A DNA stretch of 64,000 nt from Clostridia bacterium (GTDB lineage Bacteria; Bacillota; Clostridia; Monoglobales; Firm-18), in assembly GCA_017397315.1 (NCBI GenBank), contig JAFQJA010000005.1:41360-105359 (forward strand). The letters are read 5' to 3'. The notes under the pieces were generated by a model. The model was not told the origin of the DNA. It saw only the letters and a list, made by a program, of their open reading frames with translations, and did no database searches. The translations under genes and the position numbers were made by a program. Each line of letters begins with the position of its first letter. The first letter of the stretch is position 1. This document shows, piece by piece, positions 38,473 to 45,277 of this stretch.

Positions 38473-39339
38473 TCATCTCCCGCAAAATCTTGCAGAACAA
38501 CCGCAAGGCAGCACTATACCGCTGTCTTTTGACGGTATTCCTATTTCGTCTGATGTAAAATCTCCGGCAAATTTTTCTCCCAGAACAAGTCTTAATACAT
38601 TTTCCATAGTATATCCGCTTAACCCCGTAGTATAAGAGTTAAGAAGAAAGAATAATGGATTGTCGCTTAAAACCCTACTGCACAAAGTAACCAGATTATA
38701 AAGTTCCGTTTCTATTTTCCACACTTCTCCGCCCGGACCTCTGCCGTATGATGGTGGGTCCATTATTATAGCATCGTACTTATTTCCTCTGCGGATTTCT
38801 CTGTTTACAAATTTTACGCAATCGTCAACTATATATCTTATAGGGTGGTCTTTTAATCCCGACAGTTCAGCATTTTCCTTCGCATGTGCCACCATACCTT
38901 TTGACGCATCAACATGGCATACTTTTGCCCCTGCTTTTGCACACGCTATCGTTGCTCCGCCGGTATATGCAAACAGATTTAATACGCTTATCTCTCTGTT
39001 ACTGTCCTTTATAAGTTTCGAAAACCATTCCCAGTTGGTTAACTGTTCGGGGAACAGACCCATATGCTTAAAATTCATGGGCTTTATTTTAAACTGAAGT
39101 CCCTCTTGCTTTATCGTCCAACTTTCGGGAAGTTTTTTGTAAAACTCCCATTGTCCGCCTCCGCTGTTGCTTCTTATATACTTTGCATCAACTTTTTTCC
39201 ATAATGGATTTATTCTCGGCGAATTCCACACTGCCTGAGGGTCAGGGCGTATTACCGTTATATCTCCCCACTTTTCAAGCCTTTCTCCACAGGAACTGTC
39301 TATTAAACTGTATTGTTTCCAATTATTGCTTTTCCACAT
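38473..39339 (-). CDS. Class I SAM-dependent methyltransferase, RlmI/RlmK-like
   Basis: 288 aa. SAM-binding motif I is NLFAYTGGATIACAKAG, and the catalytic-loop motif is MDPPSYGRG. The YfdF/RlmI-like C-terminal methyltransferase fold suggests an rRNA cytosine methyltransferase, but the N-terminal PUA domain is absent, so the target is uncertain. It ends 5 nt before the fused ecfA. Confidence 0.85.
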   Translation of the reverse strand: MWKSNNWKQYSLIDSSCGERLEKWGDITVIRPDPQAVWNSPRINPLWKKVDAKYIRSNSGGGQWEFYKKLPESWTIKQEGLQFKIKPMNFKHMGLFPEQLTNWEWFSKLIKDSNREISVLNLFAYTGGATIACAKAGAKVCHVDASKGMVAHAKENAELSGLKDHPIRYIVDDCVKFVNREIRRGNKYDAIIMDPPSYGRGPGGEVWKIETELYNLVTLCSRVLSDNPLFFLLNSYTTGLSGYTMENVLRLVLGEKFAGDFTSDEIGIPSKDSGIVLPCGCSARFCGR

Positions 39340-39340
39340 A

Positions 39341-40147
39341 TTATAATAATTCCTTTATAACTTTTTGCACCGCCACGCCAAGGCGGGGGTCGCTGTTTAA
39401 TTTTTTTGTTTCTTCTATTGCTTTTGATACAAAATCTACTGCAAGACTTACTGCTTCTTTTATTTCTTGTCCGCGCGCCATTGCGCCAAGCATCACAGAT
39501 GCGAAAATATCACCTGTTCCGTGAAACGAGCCGTCATGATAACAGCACTTAATTTTATAGAACTCATCTGCCTTTTTACAATAACAGCAAACATACATTT
39601 CACCGTCAATATTGCAACTGGTAATAATTGCAGTATCAGGTCCTGCGTCGCATAATCTTACAAGCCATTCTTTTATTGTTACGAAATCAGCCGGAAATTC
39701 TTTCTCGCCTAAAAGAAACATTGCTTCTGTTATGTTAGGCGTTATTATATCCGCATTAGATACAAGTTCTTTCATACTTTCCACCATTTTGTTATTCATG
39801 GTGGGATAAAGTTGTCCGTCATCACCGAACACAGGGTCAACCATAAGTTTACAGCCAAACATTTTTTTTGCGTCAATTATAGTTCCTACCTGATTTGGAC
39901 TTCCCAAAAAACCACTGTATATGTAATCAAATTCCATATTGAGTTGTTTCCAATGCTTAATTGTCTCTTTTATATGTAATGTCAGGTCTGTAAAAGTAAA
40001 GTTTTCAAAAACCCCCGTAATTGTTGACAATGCTGCTGTCTGCAAAGGACAAACATAAGACCCCATAACCGACAATATCGGTATGACCGTACCCAAAGAT
40101 GCTGTGCCTATCCCCGACAAATCGTGAACCGCAATTATTTTTTTCAT
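39341..40147 (-). CDS. pdxY: Pyridoxal/pyridoxamine kinase (ribokinase fold)
   Basis: 268 aa. Phosphorylates vitamin B6 vitamers. The N-terminal AVHDLSGIGTASLG, the DPVFGDDGQLY segment and the C-terminal HGTGDIFASV motif with the catalytic Asp fit the PdxK/PdxY group. It ends 1 nt before the methyltransferase gene. A 95-nt gap with an inverted repeat precedes it. Confidence 0.85.
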   Translation of the reverse strand: MKKIIAVHDLSGIGTASLGTVIPILSVMGSYVCPLQTAALSTITGVFENFTFTDLTLHIKETIKHWKQLNMEFDYIYSGFLGSPNQVGTIIDAKKMFGCKLMVDPVFGDDGQLYPTMNNKMVESMKELVSNADIITPNITEAMFLLGEKEFPADFVTIKEWLVRLCDAGPDTAIITSCNIDGEMYVCCYCKKADEFYKIKCCYHDGSFHGTGDIFASVMLGAMARGQEIKEAVSLAVDFVSKAIEETKKLNSDPRLGVAVQKVIKELL

Positions 40148-40170
40148 AAACTGTTTGCTCCGTTTCCCAT

Positions 40171-40227
40171 GAGAATTTTTTATGTCTTATCAGTGCAACG
40201 CCAGATGCCTGTGCATTCAAAATTCTC
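40171..40227. repeat. Inverted repeat in the gap before the pyridoxal kinase gene
   Basis: GAGAATTTT (40171-40179) and AAAATTCTC (40219-40227) are perfectly complementary over 9 bp and enclose a 39-nt loop in which TGCA/TGCA can pair. The gap is transcribed on the minus strand. It could be a structured leader or a small dispersed repeat; it is not a terminator, because no T-run follows. Confidence 0.4.
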
Positions 40228-40242
40228 GTATCCGTAATCTTT

Positions 40243-41571
40243 TTACAATCTTATCGTTACCTGTTTATCGCCGTACATAATTCTGTCTCCCCCTGATGCT
40301 ATTTTTTCTATGAATTCAAAATATTCTTCCTTTGATTTAAACAACGGCTTGAATTCTTTGATTATCTTTTTTGCTCTTACGGCGTCGTCTTTCAAAAGAA
40401 GATTAAGCATTGCCACCTGCATTTTTGCAGATTTCACACATGCGCGTTCAGGGTCAGAAATATAGTAATCATCACCATGTGATTTTCCTGTTCTTCCTCC
40501 CGCGTAAGGATGAATACTTGGGAACAGACAAGTCATTTCACCCATATCTGTACTTCCTGAACTGAATTTCTCATATATTTCGAAGTTCTCTTCCGGAATA
40601 ATCAATTCTGCCGCTTCTTTTGTAAGTTCAATTAAATCTTCGTTGTTTACAAGTGGTGCATATCCGGGAGTGTCGTCTATTTCAATGTTTCCGCCCACAG
40701 CCAAAGCACCGCTTACAAGCGCTCTGTTTATGGTCTTGTTTGCATTAATCATTGCGTCAAAAGTCTTACCTCTTACAAAACTTTCCACAACAACTTTTTC
40801 AGGAATAGCATTAACTGCTTCTCCACCGTGAGTAATAATAGGGTGGAATCTTATAATATCCTGCTCTTTAAATGTTTCTCTTAACGCGTTTGCCGCAGAC
40901 AATCCTTGTGTAGCAGCATAAACTGCATTAATTCCGTCCCAGGGCGCACCTCCTGCATGCGCAGACAAACCTTTGTAAGTGATTTTCTTTGCAATACATC
41001 CTACACTTCCGGCACTTGTTCCGAAATCAGACGCGGTGTGTACCATAAACACAATATCTGCTCCGTCAAGGTATCCTCTGCTTAAAAATTCAGCTTTACC
41101 GCCAAGATATTTTATAGTTCCTTTTTCTTTAAGTTCCATTCTGTAACCGATTTCTATAAGTTCTTCAGCAGGTACTGCGCAAAGTTTAATTCTTCCGCAC
41201 AACTTGTCCAGTACTTCTTTTTCCGTTAACGCACCTGCTATTCCCAAAAGTGCCGCACACTGAGCATTGTGTCCGCATGCGTGAACATAACCTGTTTCTT
41301 TGTCACTTTCGGGATGGTTCGGGCAAATAAGAGAGTCAAGTTCAGCAAAAACCACAACTTCCGGACCCGGTCTGCCTGTATCAACAACTGTATAAAAGCC
41401 CGGAATATCTCCTGCCATTGTAAGAGAATAACCCAATTCCTCGAATTTTTCTGCCATATACTGTGATGTTTTTACCTCACGGTAACCTGTTTCAGGGTGC
41501 TTCCAGATGTATCTTTCAGCATCAAGAATTAGTTGTCTGTATTTTTCTACTGCGCTGTCAATTGTTTTCAT
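40243..41571 (-). CDS. M20-family amidohydrolase (AbgB-like)
   Basis: 442 aa. A metal-dependent amidase of the M20D type: HACGHNAQC holds the catalytic Cys/His pattern typical of amidohydrolases, with VPAEE and LSAHAGGAPW in the metal and dimerisation regions. Substrates of this branch include p-aminobenzoyl-glutamate and N-acyl amino acids; which one applies cannot be told. It is the first gene of a ten-gene unit, with promoter at 41611-41640. Confidence 0.88.
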   Translation of the reverse strand: MKTIDSAVEKYRQLILDAERYIWKHPETGYREVKTSQYMAEKFEELGYSLTMAGDIPGFYTVVDTGRPGPEVVVFAELDSLICPNHPESDKETGYVHACGHNAQCAALLGIAGALTEKEVLDKLCGRIKLCAVPAEELIEIGYRMELKEKGTIKYLGGKAEFLSRGYLDGADIVFMVHTASDFGTSAGSVGCIAKKITYKGLSAHAGGAPWDGINAVYAATQGLSAANALRETFKEQDIIRFHPIITHGGEAVNAIPEKVVVESFVRGKTFDAMINANKTINRALVSGALAVGGNIEIDDTPGYAPLVNNEDLIELTKEAAELIIPEENFEIYEKFSSGSTDMGEMTCLFPSIHPYAGGRTGKSHGDDYYISDPERACVKSAKMQVAMLNLLLKDDAVRAKKIIKEFKPLFKSKEEYFEFIEKIASGGDRIMYGDKQVTIRL

Positions 41572-41610
41572 GTTTCTGACTCCCTTTCATAGCATACAAC
41601 TTATCAATAT

Positions 41611-41640
41611 ATTATAACACATAAATTGAATTTTAGTCAA
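41611..41640 (-). promoter_or_regulatory. Sigma-A promoter of the amidohydrolase-to-rho operon
   Basis: On the minus strand: -35 TTGACT (41635-41640), 18-bp spacer, -10 TATAAT (41611-41616), about 40 bp before the ATG. It is divergent from the toxin cassette. Confidence 0.72.
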
Positions 41641-41650
41641 CAGTGATGGC

Positions 41651-41670
41651 GGTTTTTCATTTGTTGACAA
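41651..41670. repeat. Left copy of a direct repeat flanking the toxin/immunity cassette
   Basis: The stretch GG-TTTTTCATTTGTTGACAA matches 43377-43397 (GGATTTTTCATTTATTGACAA) apart from one base and one indel. The right copy contains the -35 of the ECF S-component gene. See the matching finding. Confidence 0.5.
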
Positions 41671-41784
41671 CTTCATCCAATCTGTTAAGGTGTTTTGGCA
41701 TAGATGTGATGTGTCGTATTTTGACATATTCGTTCCAAAACTTTGTTTTTGATATTTTTATAAAATGTTGATTTATCAAGGCAT

Positions 41785-41814
41785 TTCGCACCTAAAGTTG
41801 TAGCGAAATATAAT
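41785..41814 (+). promoter_or_regulatory. Putative promoter and operator of the toxin cassette
   Basis: -10 TATAAT (41809-41814), 18-bp spacer, weak -35 TTCGCA (41785-41790). An inverted repeat TTTCGC...GCGAAA (41784-41789 and 41803-41808) covers the -35 and abuts the -10, a classic repressor layout. The interval 41641-41856 holds no other gene. Confidence 0.45.
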
Positions 41815-41856
41815 TACAAAAGCACTTTTGAATATTTTAAAGAAGGAGTTATATTA

Positions 41857-42888
41857 TTGCAAAATAGCAAAACTTATGATATTATAAATGGTACAGAACC
41901 CGTTAAAAACAAACCAGGCATAAATCCGGTTTCTGTTCCATGGCAAAATAACACATCTGCTTTTGATACATTAGGCTCTGCCGATAAAATCTTGTTAGCG
42001 TCCAAAACAGACGATTATAAAGACAAGCAGTATAAGGAAGAACACAAAACACCAAATGCCGAAACAAAGGCGTTGCAGGAAACTCTTAACAAGAATGGTT
42101 ATACTGACAGTAATAACAAACCATTAGTTGTAGATGGCATTTTAGGGGACAAAACAAAATATGCTTTTGAAAAATACATACAGGAAGATACCCCAAAAGC
42201 AGAGGTATTTGAACTTCAGAAGAAATTGAACGAGTTGGGAATCACCGACAGCGACCAGAACCCGTTGGTTATAGACGGTAAACTGGGAAAGAAAACCGAC
42301 AGTGCAGTATATAATGCAATTGCAAAGTATAGCAACAAGAAAAGCAATAAAACATTGGATAAGGTAAGCGATTTCCTTACATGGGTATCACTTATTCCCG
42401 GTCTTGATACCCTTTCAAACCTTGCAGCAATTCCGGTTGACCTTTTAAGGGGAGATTATATTTCTGCTGGACTTAGCGCCGCCGGTATGCTTCCGTATGT
42501 TGGCGAAGTAGTAGATGCGGCTAAACTTGCAAGAGTGGCAGATAAGTCAGTGGATGCGGCTAAGGTCGCGGACACAGCAACAGATGTCGGAAATACCATT
42601 GTTAAAATACCAAAACTTCCAAAAACTCCGACAGAATTAATAGATTGTGGATGGAAAGAAACAACATCATCTGCAATGGCGAGTAAAACTTCATCAAGAA
42701 CATTTACCGACAAAAACACAGGATTGAATATTAGATTTGATAAAGGCACCGAGGGGTTAGGAGGGTATGGCGGCAAAGACCATTACCATATATTAAATCC
42801 TAATTCAACAGGAAAACACGATTATTATTTGGACATAAACGGAAATACTGTTCCAAAAAATTCTAAAAAATCACATATTATACCATAA
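41857..42888 (+). CDS. Putative polymorphic toxin with two peptidoglycan-binding-like repeats
   Basis: 343 aa from a TTG start with AAGGAG 8 nt upstream; no signal peptide. Residues ~70-108 and ~115-158 are two related units (LQETLNKNGYTDSN... VVDGILGDKT; LQKKLNELGITDSD... VIDGKLGKKT) of the peptidoglycan-binding repeat type. Residues ~170-240 are a hydrophobic, Gly/Ala-rich segment (LIPGLDTLSN, DYISAGLSAAGMLPYVGEVV) like the linker found before toxin domains in polymorphic toxins. Residues ~260-343 form a small polar C-terminal domain with GGKDHYHI and YYLDINGN motifs, a look I associate with toxin tips, possibly nucleases. A small gene follows 14 nt later, as an immunity gene would. Toxicity is inference. 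Confidence 0.65.
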   Translation: MQNSKTYDIINGTEPVKNKPGINPVSVPWQNNTSAFDTLGSADKILLASKTDDYKDKQYKEEHKTPNAETKALQETLNKNGYTDSNNKPLVVDGILGDKTKYAFEKYIQEDTPKAEVFELQKKLNELGITDSDQNPLVIDGKLGKKTDSAVYNAIAKYSNKKSNKTLDKVSDFLTWVSLIPGLDTLSNLAAIPVDLLRGDYISAGLSAAGMLPYVGEVVDAAKLARVADKSVDAAKVADTATDVGNTIVKIPKLPKTPTELIDCGWKETTSSAMASKTSSRTFTDKNTGLNIRFDKGTEGLGGYGGKDHYHILNPNSTGKHDYYLDINGNTVPKNSKKSHIIP

Positions 42889-42902
42889 AGGAGGTCTTTA
42901 TT

Positions 42903-43244
42903 ATGACAGTTAATGAATTTGCAAACAGATTCAACTTGCACGATAGTCTGCTTGAAAAGATAGTTTATAACAAATCAAAAAACAAGGTTGCACTTTTTAT
43001 TGATTTTTGTTACTGGCAACAAGATGATTATGAAGATAATATGAGCGAAACAGGAATGATACTCGTTGAATTTGACGGAGTAATTGAATTTAAGTATACT
43101 CCACATGAAATAAACAGCGACGAAATTGTTGGCATATCACATAAAGGCAATGAGATTATTTTAACCGTCTTTAATGATATTTCAAATGATAATATTGATA
43201 TTAGCATAAGTGCAAAAAACGTAACAGTTACAAAGTGTGAATAA
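42903..43244 (+). CDS. Putative immunity protein for the upstream toxin
   Basis: 113 aa, soluble, acidic, predicted mostly beta-strands (KVALFIDFCYWQQ, GMILVEFDGVIEF, NEIILTVFNDI). It begins with a short helix carrying LHDSLLEKI, resembling the start of some small immunity proteins. It starts 14 nt after the toxin-like gene with AAGGAGG upstream, so co-translation in one transcript is likely. I cannot name a family with certainty. It is followed after 13 nt by a ~60-bp repeat shared with the array at 63 kb. Confidence 0.6.
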   Translation: MTVNEFANRFNLHDSLLEKIVYNKSKNKVALFIDFCYWQQDDYEDNMSETGMILVEFDGVIEFKYTPHEINSDEIVGISHKGNEIILTVFNDISNDNIDISISAKNVTVTKCE

Positions 43245-43257
43245 AGCAAAGCACAAA

Positions 43258-43320
43258 GGGACGGTTATGTTGTGTTCTGTTCGTAAAGCAATTCAAAAAG
43301 TCAGCAGAATTTTCATTTTA
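43258..43320 (+). repeat. Dispersed repeat, copy A, behind the putative immunity gene
   Basis: Begins GGGACGG, then ends with CGTAAAGCAATTCAAAAAG and a TCAGCAGA...TTTTCATTTT tail. It matches the minus-strand sequence of copy B (63011-63067) over ~40 nt and copy C (63376-63417) over the core. In copies B and C the same codon frame reads VKQFKK. Confidence 0.7.
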
Positions 43321-43376
43321 TCTCTTTTGAAATATAACAATCAACATTCAGATGCAGGTTTTTAGCGGTGTTTTTC

Positions 43377-43397
43377 GGATTTTTCATTTATTGACAA
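43377..43397. repeat. Right copy of the direct repeat flanking the toxin/immunity cassette
   Basis: The stretch GGATTTTTCATTTATTGACAA corresponds to 41651-41670. The last six bases before its final A are the -35 box of the next gene, so the repeat could also reflect promoter-like composition. Confidence 0.5.
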
Positions 43398-43419
43398 ATG
43401 TGGTTTTTTGTTGTATTAT
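43391..43419 (+). promoter_or_regulatory. Sigma-A promoter of the ECF S-component/coaW operon
   Basis: Consensus -35 TTGACA (43391-43396), 17-bp spacer, -10 TATTAT (43414-43419). The predicted leader is under 20 nt, so no riboswitch can precede this gene. Confidence 0.82.
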
Positions 43420-43443
43420 TTACGGTAAGGAGAGTGAGTTAAC

Positions 43444-44007
43444 ATGAACAATAATTTTGACACTAAAAAACTTACTATGTACGCAATTCTTACCGCTATT
43501 GTTATAATTCTGCAATACTTAGCAATTCTTTTAAGGCCCACATTTTTTTCTGTATCTCTTGTGCTTGTTCCTATCGTTATCGGCGCGGCTTTATACGGCC
43601 CGAAACTTGGTGCATGGCTCGGCTTTGTTTTCGGCGTAATAGTTCTTCTTTCAGGCGATGCAAATCCCTTTATACCAATTAACTTCTGGGGAACAATTAT
43701 TACCGTTATATTGAAAGGTACTTTAGCAGGTCTTGCAACGGGACTTGTATATAACTGGCTTAAAAAGGTCAATACTGATGTTGCAGTTACAGTTTCTGCA
43801 ATAGTTTGTCCTATAGTTAATTCAGGCATTTTCGCAATTGGATGTTTTACATTCTTTATGGACTGGGTTACACAACAGGCAGGAACAGAAAGTGCTGTAA
43901 GTTATATATTTTTAACGCTGATTATGACAAACTTTCTTTTAGAACTTTTAGTTAATGTAGTATTAAGTCCTGTTATCGTCAGACTTTTAAAAATCAGAAA
44001 GGCGTGA
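43444..44007 (+). CDS. ECF transporter S component, probably pantothenate
   Basis: 187 aa with six predicted helices. The N-terminal TKKLTMYAILTAIVIILQ is typical of ECF substrate-binding S components, and there is a conserved Gly-rich loop (GAALYGPKLGAWLGFVFG). It has no ATPase of its own and must use the EcfA-EcfT module at 35940-38467. It overlaps or abuts a type II pantothenate kinase gene, so pantothenate (PanT-like) is the likely substrate by context. Other vitamins cannot be excluded. Confidence 0.85.
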   Translation: MNNNFDTKKLTMYAILTAIVIILQYLAILLRPTFFSVSLVLVPIVIGAALYGPKLGAWLGFVFGVIVLLSGDANPFIPINFWGTIITVILKGTLAGLATGLVYNWLKKVNTDVAVTVSAIVCPIVNSGIFAIGCFTFFMDWVTQQAGTESAVSYIFLTLIMTNFLLELLVNVVLSPVIVRLLKIRKA

Positions 44008-44012
44008 AGGAT

Positions 44013-44837
44013 ATGGAAACAATAATAGGGATTGACATTGGTGGCTCTACCACCAAAATTGTGGGCCTTACTATTGACGGTAAGGTTATCGGCAATCTCC
44101 AAGTTACTGCGGCAGACCCCGTAACCTCTGTTTACGGTGCTCTAGGAAAATTCCTGCAACAAAACAACATCACTTTAAACAAAATAAAACAGATAATATT
44201 AACAGGTGTGGGTGCTTCCTTCTTTAACGACGATATTTACGGCGTGCCCACAAAAACCGTTGACGAATTTCAGGCAATAGGTCTTGGCGGACTGCATCTT
44301 TCAGGCAAAAAAGAAGCGCTGATTGTAAGCATGGGCACAGGAACCGCCTATGTAAGAGCAGACGGCAACAAAATTACCCACATCGGCGGAAGCGGTGTCG
44401 GCGGCGGAACTTTAGTGGGGCTTTGCGGTAAACTTGTTAACGCTCATCACTTTTCAACAATAATAGAAAAAGCCAACGGTGGAGATTTATCCAGCATTGA
44501 CCTTGTTATAAGCGATATATCAAAAAATGTGATTACTACATTGCCACCCAACACAACTGCATCAAACTTCGGTAAAATGTCTGATACTGCAACTGATGCA
44601 GACATTACTCTGGGCGTTATAAACATGGTGTTCCAGACTATCGGTATGCTTGCAGTTTTCGCTTGTAAAAACGACAGTATAAAAGACATAATCTTAACAG
44701 GCATGTTATCCACATTGCCACAGGCAAAGCCGGTATTTGAGGGACTTAACCAACTTTACGGATACAATTTCATAATCCCCGAAAATGCAATTTTTGCCAC
44801 TGCTACAGGTGCGGCGTTATCTTTCTTTAAGAATTAA
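44013..44837 (+). CDS. coaW: Type II pantothenate kinase
   Basis: 274 aa from the ATG at 44013 (an in-frame GTG at 44004 overlaps the upstream stop). Begins with the ASKHA phosphate-binding motif IGIDIGGSTTKIVG; GTGTAYVRADG and GGSGVGGGTLVGLC are typical of the eukaryote-like CoaW group. First step of coenzyme A synthesis, usually insensitive to CoA feedback. Coupling with an S component suggests uptake and trapping of pantothenate. Its 3' end overlaps a convergent gene by 11 nt. Confidence 0.9.
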   Translation: METIIGIDIGGSTTKIVGLTIDGKVIGNLQVTAADPVTSVYGALGKFLQQNNITLNKIKQIILTGVGASFFNDDIYGVPTKTVDEFQAIGLGGLHLSGKKEALIVSMGTGTAYVRADGNKITHIGGSGVGGGTLVGLCGKLVNAHHFSTIIEKANGGDLSSIDLVISDISKNVITTLPPNTTASNFGKMSDTATDADITLGVINMVFQTIGMLAVFACKNDSIKDIILTGMLSTLPQAKPVFEGLNQLYGYNFIIPENAIFATATGAALSFFKN

Positions 44838-45144
44838 AATCTTCTTCAAGCAAAAGGACTTCGTAAAGACTCTTTAACGAAAGTCCTTTTTTAAATTGCT
44901 GTTTATCGTATTCCCTTAACCCGTCAAAATCAATGTTTAATATTTTGACAGGCATATCATCTTCGCCCACAAAAACAGCAATATCTCCGTTGTGTTCTTT
45001 TACCAGGTATTTTGTTTCAGTTTTAACTTGTTCTGCCAGTTGATATGACTGTGCAGATTTTTTTTCGTGTTCAGTTGTGAAAAAACCTGCAATACAGGAA
45101 AAAGTTATCAGAAAAACTGCAATAATGACGGTAAATTTTCTCAT
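44827..45144 (-). CDS. Small membrane-anchored protein, BofC-like C-terminal segment, unknown
   Basis: 105 aa from the ATG at 45144, after GGGTGAT; starts at 45150 or 45192 are also open. One N-terminal helix (~2-22, FTVIIAVFLITFSCIAGFF), then an extracytoplasmic part with YLVKEHNGDIAVFVGEDD, a short motif shared by many clostridial proteins of unknown role that resemble the BofC C-terminal fold. It is convergent with coaW; the coaW terminator lies inside its coding sequence. Confidence 0.7.
   Translation of the reverse strand: MRKFTVIIAVFLITFSCIAGFFTTEHEKKSAQSYQLAEQVKTETKYLVKEHNGDIAVFVGEDDMPVKILNIDFDGLREYDKQQFKKGLSLKSLYEVLLLEEDFNS
44852..44892 (+). terminator. coaW terminator embedded in the convergent gene
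   Basis: A 10-bp stem AAAAGGACTT/AAGTCCTTTT (44852-44861 and 44881-44890), inner pairing CGTAAAG/CTTTAACG and a T-run at 44887-44892. It lies 14 nt after the coaW stop but within the 3' coding part of the minus-strand gene. Confidence 0.82.
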
Positions 45145-45200
45145 TTGCATCACCCGTTCATATTTTTCGTAAAAAATATAAAAAATATTCAAAATAAGTA

Positions 45201-45229
45201 GTGCAAAAATAAAAATACTATGTTATAAT
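45201..45229 (+). promoter_or_regulatory. Promoter of the PBP-murA-divIB gene group
   Basis: -10 TATAAT (45224-45229) with a 17-bp spacer to GTGCAA (45201-45206), a weak -35. It is 48 bp before the PBP start and the only good candidate in the gap. Confidence 0.55.
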
Positions 45230-45277
45230 TATAAGTAGGAGATTTTGCGAATTTTACTGAAAGGAAGCGAAAACCTG

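Noticed and set aside
40005..40220. 71-codon minus-strand frame overlapping the pyridoxal kinase start
   Set aside because: Two thirds of it is the kinase gene in the wrong frame, and no ribosome binding site was seen.
40148..40242. tRNA or known riboswitch in the gap before the pyridoxal kinase gene
   Set aside because: No cloverleaf, no GTTCGANTC T-arm and no motif of a riboswitch class I know; only an inverted repeat is supported.
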